Positions 25,206-32,646 of a stretch of DNA of 64,000 nucleotides are shown piece after piece. The stretch is from the NCBI RefSeq assembly GCF_014132155.1, contig NZ_BLJQ01000002.1:606111-670110 (forward strand), given 5' to 3'. This DNA comes from Gluconobacter sp. Gdi. Its GTDB lineage: Bacteria > Pseudomonadota > Alphaproteobacteria > Acetobacterales > Acetobacteraceae. How positions within the stretch are numbered: position 1 is the stretch's first letter; the number at the start of each line of letters is the position of its first letter. The position numbers and the translations under genes were made by a program. Below the pieces are notes generated by a model. It was not told the origin of the DNA. It saw nothing but the letters and a program-made list of their open reading frames with translations, and ran no database searches.

Positions 25206-26750
25206 ATGCGATGCACCATTCCTTCCGTTCTCGTAGCGGCTGCCCTGTCTCTGACGGCCCTGTCTCCTCTGGCAAGGGCCGAAGCTCCGTCTGCTGTTGA
25301 GCAGACTTACAACTCCCTTCGGAATGATCCGGTTCGGCTTGGGCTGTTCCTGAGAGCCTTCCCAAAGGGCGCAGATCTGCACAATCATCTCGTAGGGGCA
25401 ATCTACGCAGAAAACATGCTGGACTGGGCCGCCCGGGACGGGTTGTGCGTTTCTCTCAAAAGCCTTGAGATCCTGAGCCATGCCTGCCCGCATCCTAAAG
25501 ATGGGGAGATGCCAGCCGCTGCTTTGGCGGGAAACCCGGATGCAGAAAACCGCCTGATTGACGCCATGTCCATGCGGGACTTCACGCCGTCTCCTTCTGA
25601 CCGTTCAGGCCATGACCACTTCTTTGCGGCTTTTCAGCATTTTGGAGCGATCGACGCAGCCCATCAGGGAGATATGTTGGCAGAGGTCATGGATCGTGCC
25701 GCACACGATCATATCACCTATATCGAACCCATGATCTCTCCGGCTCTTCCAGCGATGATCCATGCAGGTTTCAAACATCCGATGAATGGTGAGGATTTTG
25801 CTGCCGCTCATAAAACGCTGGAGGCTGAAATCCCGGCGCTTGTCACGCAGGCCCGTCAGGAGACGGATGCCATGGACAAGCAGGCACAGAAGGTTCTGAA
25901 ATGCGGCACGGCAGACGCTCATCCAGGCTGCAGCGTCAGTGTTCATTACCTGTTTCAGGTTCTTCGCACACTGCCGCCCCAAGCTGTTTATGCGCAGCTT
26001 GATGCCGGATATGCTGTCGTAAAGGCCGATCCCCGATTTGTCGGCCTCAATATTGTTGCACCGGAAGATGATGCCATCGCCATGCGGGATTACACCCTGC
26101 ATATGCGGATGTTTCAGTTTCTGTCGCAGGTCTATCCGGGTGTGAACCTCAGCCTTCATGCTGGCGAACTGACTGGCAAGCTGGTTCCGCCTGAAGGACT
26201 GAAGCATCACATTCGTGAAGCCATTGAAATTGCCGGCGCCAAGCGTATTGGCCATGGCGTTGATATCGCTTCGGAAGACGACGTCGCCGGGCTGCTGGCC
26301 GAGATGGCTAAGAAGCACGTCATGGTGGAAATCAACCTGACGAGCAATGATGAGATCCTGAACGTGAAGGGCGCTGAACATCCGTTGCCGCTCTATCGCC
26401 GGGCCGGTGTTCCTGTTGCGCTCTCCACGGATGACGAGGGTGTTTCTCGTGGTGATCTGACGCAGGAATATGTTCGCGCTGCTCGAACCTATAATCTCAG
26501 CTATGCGGACCTGAAGCAGATGTCCCGTACCGGGTTGGAATATGCGTTTATTCCGGGACAGAGCCTTTGGGACAACCATCAGGTTGGCAAGCCTGTTGCA
26601 GCCTGCCAGACCCTGCCTTCTTCACAGCCTGAGAGCGGCCCTTGTGCTGATCTTTTGAAAGCCAGCGAGAAAGCTCGCCTTCAATGGCAGCTTGAATCGC
26701 GGTTTGTCGCCTTTGAAACCTCCGCTCCACACGAAAGCCTCTATCAATGA
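25206..26750 (+). CDS. Exported adenosine deaminase-family enzyme
   Basis: A secreted or periplasmic amidohydrolase of the adenosine/adenine deaminase group. The ATG at 25206 starts a signal peptide (MRCTIPSVLVAAALS, cleavage near ARA). Metal and catalytic motifs are present in order: DLHNHLVG (His59, His61), LSLHAGEL, KRIGHGVDI, and STDDEGVSRGDL. About 514 residues, longer than cytosolic deaminases (about 340) and closer in size to extracellular ADGF-type enzymes, with an insert around residues 210-260 containing two Cys. The downstream NUP-family gene overlaps it by 4 bases (ATGA), so the two are co-translated. Expected reaction: deamination of adenosine to inosine; substrate is inferred. 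Confidence 0.8.
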   Translation: MRCTIPSVLVAAALSLTALSPLARAEAPSAVEQTYNSLRNDPVRLGLFLRAFPKGADLHNHLVGAIYAENMLDWAARDGLCVSLKSLEILSHACPHPKDGEMPAAALAGNPDAENRLIDAMSMRDFTPSPSDRSGHDHFFAAFQHFGAIDAAHQGDMLAEVMDRAAHDHITYIEPMISPALPAMIHAGFKHPMNGEDFAAAHKTLEAEIPALVTQARQETDAMDKQAQKVLKCGTADAHPGCSVSVHYLFQVLRTLPPQAVYAQLDAGYAVVKADPRFVGLNIVAPEDDAIAMRDYTLHMRMFQFLSQVYPGVNLSLHAGELTGKLVPPEGLKHHIREAIEIAGAKRIGHGVDIASEDDVAGLLAEMAKKHVMVEINLTSNDEILNVKGAEHPLPLYRRAGVPVALSTDDEGVSRGDLTQEYVRAARTYNLSYADLKQMSRTGLEYAFIPGQSLWDNHQVGKPVAACQTLPSSQPESGPCADLLKASEKARLQWQLESRFVAFETSAPHESLYQ

Positions 26751-27838
26751 ACCGCCTGAAAACTCTCTTCGGGGCGACTGCCCTGTCCGTCCTCGCAGTT
26801 TCAGGCAGTGTCTCCGGCGCATCTGCCAAAACGCGGCCTATTCCTGTGCGAGTGGTTGTGGTGACGACCTTCGAACTTGGCAAGGACACGGGCGATACGC
26901 CGGGCGAGTACCAGAACTGGGTTGAGAAGCTCCCGCTCTCGCAGGAAATTCCCGCGCCCGGTACGGACCATGATGTCATGCACTACAATCCGGAACTGCA
27001 TGTTCTGGGTATCGCGTCCGGGGAAGGGCCGGAGCACATGGCATCCGCCATCACGGCGCTCGTCCTTGATCCACGCTTTGATCTGAAGCACGCCTATTTT
27101 GTTCTGGCCGGGATCGGTGGTGTCGATCCGAAGTTCGGGACGGTCGGATCTGCCATTTGGGCACCACGCGTGATCAATGGTGGTCTGTCGCATCTGATTG
27201 ATCCGCGAGAGATCCCGAAGTCCTGGCCTGATGGCTTTACGCCTGTTCAGGGTAGTGTTCCGGATGAAAAGCCACGGCCGCCGCTTCATTCTGTTAGCGG
27301 AGACATGGTTTACACGTTCAATCCAGAGCTCGTGCAGTGGGCTTATGGCCTGACGAAAAACATGAGCCTGCCAGATACGCCGGGCCTTCAGGCGTCCCGT
27401 GCCCGCTATAAGGGGTATCCGGAAGCCCTGAAAGCACCGTCTGTGATGGTGGGGGATACCATTTCCGGCGAGACGTTCTGGGCTGGTGAGAAGATGAATG
27501 CCTGGGCTGAGCGCTGGGTTCGTTACTGGACGGATAATCAGGGCACGCTCGCCACGACGGCTGAAGAAGACGTTGCGTTCTGTCAGGCACTTGCCGCACA
27601 GGCCAAGGCAGGGCGTGTTGATCCACAGCGTGCGTTGATCCTGCGCACGACCAGTAATTTCGACATGCAGTATCCCGGTCAGACGGCCGCTGAACTATTG
27701 GCGGAAGAAGCTCACGAGGGCAGTTATTCCGCGTTCATTCCGTCGGTCGAGGCCGCTTATACGGTGGGAAGTGTTGTCGTACGTGAACTGGCGACCCACT
27801 GGGATAAGTATGAGAAGACAATGCCACACGCCTTGTAA
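26747..27838 (+). CDS. NUP-family purine nucleoside protein, exported
   Basis: A 363-residue member of the family named purine nucleoside permease (NUP), after a Candida protein. It has an N-terminal signal peptide (cleavage near SGASA) but no further membrane helices, so it should be a soluble periplasmic protein. The core resembles nucleoside phosphorylases: VVVVTTFELGKDTGDTPGEY, a GIGGVDPKFGTVGSAIWA glycine-rich stretch like the phosphate/ribose site, and RTTSNFDMQYPG near the C-terminus. The start overlaps the deaminase stop (ATGA). A role in binding or cleaving the inosine made by its partner is a reasonable inference. A paralogue lies at 28657-29754. Confidence 0.78.
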   Translation: MNRLKTLFGATALSVLAVSGSVSGASAKTRPIPVRVVVVTTFELGKDTGDTPGEYQNWVEKLPLSQEIPAPGTDHDVMHYNPELHVLGIASGEGPEHMASAITALVLDPRFDLKHAYFVLAGIGGVDPKFGTVGSAIWAPRVINGGLSHLIDPREIPKSWPDGFTPVQGSVPDEKPRPPLHSVSGDMVYTFNPELVQWAYGLTKNMSLPDTPGLQASRARYKGYPEALKAPSVMVGDTISGETFWAGEKMNAWAERWVRYWTDNQGTLATTAEEDVAFCQALAAQAKAGRVDPQRALILRTTSNFDMQYPGQTAAELLAEEAHEGSYSAFIPSVEAAYTVGSVVVRELATHWDKYEKTMPHAL

Positions 27839-27842
27839 GAAC

Positions 27843-28565
27843 CTACTGCCTTTTATCTGAGGGCAAGAGGTGTACGCCCTGAACTCCGGGGAGTGCCGCC
27901 AAGGCCGTAATACCGTGGGAAATTGCACGTTTCCCACGGATCCTGACAGTCATCGTCGTGATGTTTCCGGGACTGGCATCCGTATTGCTGAAGGTAAGGC
28001 TATCGAGGGAAAAACCCAGTTCTGTCATGCATGTCAGAACTGGTTTCACCATGTCCCCTCGATACTGTATCGCAAGCTCCGAGGTGCGTTCCCGTGTGTT
28101 GGGAAGGCGTTTCAGGAGGCGCGGATACAGCACCATGACGATAAAATGTGCCCCGGTCGTTGCCAGCGCCAACAGAATGAGGCCACCGCCACAAGCCATG
28201 CCCAACGCAGCGGTAAACCAGATGGAGGCTGCTGTTGTCAGGCCCCGGACGATATCCCGACGCATGAAAATCACCCCGCCGCCTACAAATCCGATTCCGG
28301 AAACGACCTGAGCGGCCACGCGTGACGGGTCCAGGACGACTCTGCCGGGCACCAGAATATCCATAAAGCCGTATTTTGAGATCAGCATGAACAGGGCAGC
28401 CGAGACCCCAACAAGCGTGTGAGTTCTCAGTCCTGCGCTCTTTTGCCGAAGTTCCCGCTCCAGCCCGACAAGCGAGGACAGGATGAATGCCAGCACCAGT
28501 TCTTCGAGCTGAAGCCGACCTTCACCGATAAAGCCTCTTGCGGTCAGGTCGAAAAAACCTGTCAT
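27843..28565 (-). CDS. MgtC/SapB-family membrane protein
   Basis: A 240-residue inner-membrane protein. After a short N-terminus it shows LVGLERELRQKSAGLRTHTLVG, split here as two adjoining motifs, then AAQVVSGIGFVGGGVIF and RGLTTAASIWFTAALGMACG, the strongly conserved core of the MgtC/SapB group. The C-terminal 75 residues form a soluble ACT-like domain, as in Salmonella MgtC. MgtC affects Mg-limited growth and F-ATPase activity in Salmonella; many family members have no known role. It is inserted between two NUP genes and converges on the first with a 4-base gap. Confidence 0.83.
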   Translation of the reverse strand: MTGFFDLTARGFIGEGRLQLEELVLAFILSSLVGLERELRQKSAGLRTHTLVGVSAALFMLISKYGFMDILVPGRVVLDPSRVAAQVVSGIGFVGGGVIFMRRDIVRGLTTAASIWFTAALGMACGGGLILLALATTGAHFIVMVLYPRLLKRLPNTRERTSELAIQYRGDMVKPVLTCMTELGFSLDSLTFSNTDASPGNITTMTVRIRGKRAISHGITALAALPGVQGVHLLPSDKRQ

Positions 28566-28656
28566 GACCCAGCCTTCTTCCCGTCATAATAGCGGTACTA
28601 ACGCTGCGTTGACGTCGAGTGTTCGAGGGTCATGACGTAAAAACCAATGTGATGAA

Positions 28657-29754
28657 TCAATTCTGGCCGGGAATATGCGTCCGGTATGTTGCCCAGTGAG
28701 CAATCAGTTCATGGACAACCGGCTCACCGGCACGCTCGTTGTTATCGAACGCGAGTTTCTGGCCGGGCGCTTCGTCTCCGATGCTCTCGGTGATCGGCAC
28801 GCCTGGAGGGGGCATGTCAAAATTGCTCCCTGAGCGCAGAACCATGACGCGGTTCAAATCGACATACCCCAGACGAGCCAGTGTTCGCATATCGAGCTGA
28901 TACGTCTGGCTTTCCTCATTGGTCATGACAAACTGGCCCTGATCTTTTGTCCACAGCTTGACCCATTTTTCCGCCCACTCGTTGCGGGACGGGCCGTGCC
29001 AGTAACGAAGCGCACCGAGCGTTTCACCCATAATGAGCATGGGCGGCTTCTGGGCATTGGGGAAGCCTTTCCAGGACTTCCGGCGCTCGGCAATGGCGGG
29101 ATCGTCTGCCATCGGAGTTTTCTTGCTCAGGTTGAAGGCCCAGTTCGCCAGACCCTGATTGAGCGGATACGCCTTGCTGAGTTCCGCCACATCCGTGACA
29201 GAGCCATAATGGTTTGCGTTGGCTGGCAGCGTGTCCGGCTTGTCCGCCCCGATGGCGTATAGACCATACGGCCAGCCTTTCGGAACCGTGCGGTCATCGA
29301 TTTCCCGCAATGCGTCTCCATCTACAACCCAGCGTGCCCAGGCCACACTACCTACGGATGCGACGTTCGGGTTCACGCCAGAAATGCCGGTAAAAATCCA
29401 GTAGGTGTGCGTCAGATCATAATGCGGATCGAGCGCAAGCGCATGCAGGTCAATGCTGCCGCTCTTCAGGGCGATGCCGTAAACGCCATCTGCATTGCGG
29501 CGCAGCTTTTCTTGTACGCCGCGAATGGGGCGTTCTTCATCAAGATGAAGACGCTCCACCCAGTCCTGATATTCGCCAGGCTCATCGCCCTTGTCCGCGC
29601 CGACTTCCCAGTTGGCGACAACAAGAACCTTGATTTCTTCCTTATGGGGCGCAGCCAGAGCGCTGCCCGCACAGAGAAGCCCGGCAAGAGCCAGGCCTGC
29701 ATTAAAGCGTTTCAAATCCGTATTCCCCAAAGCCGAAGGTCGTTGGGGAAACAC
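28657..29754 (-). CDS. NUP-family purine nucleoside protein, second copy
   Basis: A paralogue of the protein at 26747-27838: VLVVANWEVGADKGDEPGEY and GISGVNPNVASVGSVAWA match its motifs, and RSGSNFDMPPPG matches its C-terminal motif, but overall identity is modest. It has a signal peptide (FNAGLALAGLLCAGSALA) and no other membrane helix. The ATG at 29754 leaves a polar 13-residue prefix; a TTG at 29715 with GGGGA in front of it gives a more usual signal peptide. It is separate from the deaminase operon and lies 28 bases downstream of tgt on the same strand, so it may be transcribed with queA-tgt. Confidence 0.76.
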   Translation of the reverse strand: MFPQRPSALGNTDLKRFNAGLALAGLLCAGSALAAPHKEEIKVLVVANWEVGADKGDEPGEYQDWVERLHLDEERPIRGVQEKLRRNADGVYGIALKSGSIDLHALALDPHYDLTHTYWIFTGISGVNPNVASVGSVAWARWVVDGDALREIDDRTVPKGWPYGLYAIGADKPDTLPANANHYGSVTDVAELSKAYPLNQGLANWAFNLSKKTPMADDPAIAERRKSWKGFPNAQKPPMLIMGETLGALRYWHGPSRNEWAEKWVKLWTKDQGQFVMTNEESQTYQLDMRTLARLGYVDLNRVMVLRSGSNFDMPPPGVPITESIGDEAPGQKLAFDNNERAGEPVVHELIAHWATYRTHIPGQN

Positions 29755-29782
29755 ATTATTGGAACAGGATCAGAATGAAAAC

Positions 29783-30949
29783 TTACAAAGCGAGAGAGGG
29801 CATGGGCCATTCATCTTCGGTCCAGTCTCCCTTGGACCAGTCCTCGCGTAGTTTGATCGCCAGTTCGTTCAGCGTACCGTCGACAATAGCGGCGCGGATC
29901 TGCCGCATCAGGCGCTGGTAGTAGGCCAGATTGTGCCATGTCAGCAGCATCGGGCCGAGCATCTCGCCAGCACGGAACAGGTGATGTAGATAAGCGCGGG
30001 TGTAACGACCGGCCATCGGGCTGTCGTCATGCGGTGTCAGCGGGCGCGTGTCTTCAGCAAAGCGTGCGTTGCGCAGGTTGATGTAGCCGCGCTCCGTATA
30101 AGCTCGCGCCGTACGGCCAGCACGCGAGGGCATCACGCAGTCGAACATGTCCACACCACGCATGACCGACCCCAGCAGATCGTCCGGCGTACCAACGCCC
30201 ATCAGGTAGCGCGCCTTGTCCTGCGGAAGCATTGGCGTTGTGAAATCGAGGGTCGAGAACATAAGTTCCTGACCTTCACCCACCGCCAGACCGCCGATCG
30301 CATAGCCTTCGAAGCCGATCTCCGTCAGCGCCTTGATGGAATATTCGCGCAGGTCGCGCTCGGTGCCGCCTTGCACGATGCCGAACTGGCCATAGCCCTC
30401 ACGTGCCACGAACGCCTCACGTGAGCGGGCCGCCCAACGCATGGAGAGTTCCATGGATTTACGCAGCGCTTCCGGCGTGGCGGGAAGGGCAGGGCACTCA
30501 TCGAACGCCATGGTGATGGTGGCATCGAGCTTGTACTGGATGTCCGTCGAGATCTCTGGCGACAAGCGATGCTTGCTGCCATCAATATGGGACTGGAACG
30601 TCACGCCGTCCTGATCGAGCTTGCGGAGTGCACCGAGGGACATGACCTGGAACCCGCCAGAATCCGTCAGGATCGGGCCGGACCAGTCCATCATCTTGTG
30701 CAAACCGCCCAGCTTTTGCACGCGGTCCGCCGTCGGGCGCAGCATCAGATGGTAGGTGTTGCCCAGAACAATGCCTGCGCCCGTGGAGCGAACGGCATCC
30801 ATGGTCATGCCCTTCACGGTGCCAACGGTGCCAACGGGCATGAAGGTCGGGGTCGGGACGGTGCCGTGACGGGTGTGTAGATGGCCCGCACGGGCCTGTC
30901 CGCAGGTAGCTTCCGGAACCCACGTCATCTTTGTGGCCTGTTCGGTCAT
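29783..30949 (-). CDS. tgt: Queuine/preQ1 tRNA-guanine transglycosylase, zinc site altered
   Basis: Exchanges G34 of GUN tRNAs for preQ1. 388 residues. Catalytic parts are intact: nucleophile Asp270 in [25 protein letters not shown] and [13 protein letters not shown]. The zinc site is not: where E. coli and Zymomonas enzymes have C-x-C-x-x-C before the RAYLHHL segment, this protein reads [20 protein letters not shown], with Asp308, Ser310 and Ala313 in the three Cys positions and no gap. The fourth ligand is kept (His339 in [11 protein letters not shown]). The start overlaps the queA stop as ATGA. Confidence 0.92.
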   Translation of the reverse strand: MTEQATKMTWVPEATCGQARAGHLHTRHGTVPTPTFMPVGTVGTVKGMTMDAVRSTGAGIVLGNTYHLMLRPTADRVQKLGGLHKMMDWSGPILTDSGGFQVMSLGALRKLDQDGVTFQSHIDGSKHRLSPEISTDIQYKLDATITMAFDECPALPATPEALRKSMELSMRWAARSREAFVAREGYGQFGIVQGGTERDLREYSIKALTEIGFEGYAIGGLAVGEGQELMFSTLDFTTPMLPQDKARYLMGVGTPDDLLGSVMRGVDMFDCVMPSRAGRTARAYTERGYINLRNARFAEDTRPLTPHDDSPMAGRYTRAYLHHLFRAGEMLGPMLLTWHNLAYYQRLMRQIRAAIVDGTLNELAIKLREDWSKGDWTEDEWPMPSLAL

Positions 30950-31989
30950 GGTGCTCGCTCCAGAAGGCAGGCATCGCCGTAGGAATAGAACCTCAGTCCG
31001 TTGGCGATGGCGTAGGCATAGGCCTCACGCATGGTGTCGGTGCCGCTGAACGCGCAGACCAGCATGAAGAGCGTTGAGCGCGGCAGATGGAAATTGGTCA
31101 TGAGCAGGTCCACCGCCTTGAAGCGATAACCAGGCTTGATGAAAATGGACGTCTCGCCCCGCCAGGGCTGAACCGTACCGTCTTCCTGCGCCGCACTTTC
31201 CAGCAGGCGGAGAGACGTGGTTCCGACAGCAATAACGCGGCCACCGCGGGCGCGTGTTTCGTTGATGGCCTGCGCCGTCTCCGCATCAATCTCACCCCAT
31301 TCTGCGTGCATACGATGCTCGGCGATGGAGGATCGGACAGGCAGGAACGTACCAGCGCCGACATGCAGCGTCAGGGTTCGGCGCTGGATGCCTTTTGCGT
31401 CGAGCGCGGCCAGAAGGTCTGGCGTGAAATGCAGTCCAGCGGTGGGTGCCGCAACAGCACCGCGATGCTCGGAAAAGATCGTCCGGTAATCGCTGTCATC
31501 CTGCACGGTCGGCCCGAAGGGACGGTCGATATAAGGCGGAAGGGCCAATGCTCCCACGCGTTCGAGGAACGCATCGAACGCATCCCCTTCGACGGAAAAG
31601 CGGATGCTGACGGCACCATCGCCTTCATTTTCCACAACGGAGGCCGTGACCGGATCATCGCCAAAATTCAGCGTATCGTTCGGTTTCAGCTTGCGGGAGT
31701 TGCGGGCGAGCGCATGCCAGCTTCCGTCAGCCAGTATCCGGTCCAGCGTGATGCCGATTTTCGCCTCGCCGCGCGTGGCGGAAAGCTGGGCGCGGATGAC
31801 GGCTGTATTGTTCGCAATCAGCAGATCGCCTTCCCGCAGCAGGCCGGGCAGATCGCGTATGATCCGAAGATCGGGCGCTTCTCCCGAACGCACATGCAGC
31901 AGCTTTGCGCTGTCACGCGGTCTGGCGGGTTCGGTCGCAATATGGTCGCGGGGCAGTTCGAAATCGAACGTGGCGAGTTCATCCGTCAT
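30946..31989 (-). CDS. queA: S-adenosylmethionine:tRNA ribosyltransferase-isomerase QueA
   Basis: Transfers and isomerises the ribosyl part of SAM onto preQ1 in tRNA, giving epoxyqueuosine, the QueG substrate. The start at 31989 gives [18 protein letters not shown], the family N-terminus; the upstream ATG at 32061 adds residues foreign to the family. Recognisable segments are [43 protein letters not shown] and [16 protein letters not shown]. About 347 residues. Translationally coupled to tgt through a 4-base overlap. Confidence 0.94.
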   Translation of the reverse strand: MTDELATFDFELPRDHIATEPARPRDSAKLLHVRSGEAPDLRIIRDLPGLLREGDLLIANNTAVIRAQLSATRGEAKIGITLDRILADGSWHALARNSRKLKPNDTLNFGDDPVTASVVENEGDGAVSIRFSVEGDAFDAFLERVGALALPPYIDRPFGPTVQDDSDYRTIFSEHRGAVAAPTAGLHFTPDLLAALDAKGIQRRTLTLHVGAGTFLPVRSSIAEHRMHAEWGEIDAETAQAINETRARGGRVIAVGTTSLRLLESAAQEDGTVQPWRGETSIFIKPGYRFKAVDLLMTNFHLPRSTLFMLVCAFSGTDTMREAYAYAIANGLRFYSYGDACLLERAP

Positions 31990-32103
31990 GGGATGCTCTC
32001 TAGCAGGTTCAGCCAACATGAAAACGCCGGACCAGCCGACCCGGCGCATCTTTTCGGTCAAAAGGCGATTTTTTTGGCTTCGAGCCGTCGAGGTGGATGC
32101 GTT

Positions 32104-32592
32104 TCAGGCGTCCTGTTCGCCCTCATGAACGATTACAGGCTCGTTCATGATCGGGAAATTGACCGATCGTGCGATGAAGCACATGTCGTGCGCCTTGTGA
32201 TGCAGCTCCAGTGCTTTCTCTGCGTCTGACGTGGCAGACAGGATGACGCGGGGATGAAGCGTTACGGACGTGAACTGCCCAGCGCCGGTGCGTTCTTCTT
32301 CCATTTCGCCTGTAGCCTGGTCTTCGTATGCCGTGACGACGATGCCTGCCTGCGCACAGAGCCCCAGAAACCAGAGTTTGTGACAGGCTGACAGGGATGC
32401 CAGAAGCAGATCTTCAGGATTCCATCGGGCAGGGTCTCCGCGAAAAGAAGGGTCGGATGACCCTTCAATCCTGGGCTTGCCCGGTGCAGTAATATCGTAA
32501 TTGCGCGTGTAGCTGCGGGCAGAGGATGTGCCGGTTCCCGTATTGCCGGTCCAGACAACCTTCACGGAATAAGTGTGCTGTTTCCCGGCCAT
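32104..32592 (-). CDS. OsmC-family thiol peroxidase-like protein
   Basis: A 162-residue cytosolic protein of the OsmC/Ohr fold. The two redox Cys are present: the first in LLASLSACHKLWF, the second in HDMCFIARSVNFP. The surroundings (GDPARWNPEDLLLAS) are typical of the OsmC-like branch rather than Ohr. Expected role: reduction of organic hydroperoxides. It stands alone, with 114 bases to the queA start and 54 bases after the glucose dehydrogenase stop; it may be read from the dehydrogenase promoter. Confidence 0.84.
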   Translation of the reverse strand: MAGKQHTYSVKVVWTGNTGTGTSSARSYTRNYDITAPGKPRIEGSSDPSFRGDPARWNPEDLLLASLSACHKLWFLGLCAQAGIVVTAYEDQATGEMEEERTGAGQFTSVTLHPRVILSATSDAEKALELHHKAHDMCFIARSVNFPIMNEPVIVHEGEQDA

Positions 32593-32646
32593 GTTTGATC
32601 CTGCCTCCTGCTGTCTTCCTGCCCTGACGGCAGGGAGACAGTATGT

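Noticed and set aside
31087..32229. 380-codon plus-strand open frame antisense to queA
   Set aside because: queA is unmistakable on the minus strand; the antisense frame has no motifs.
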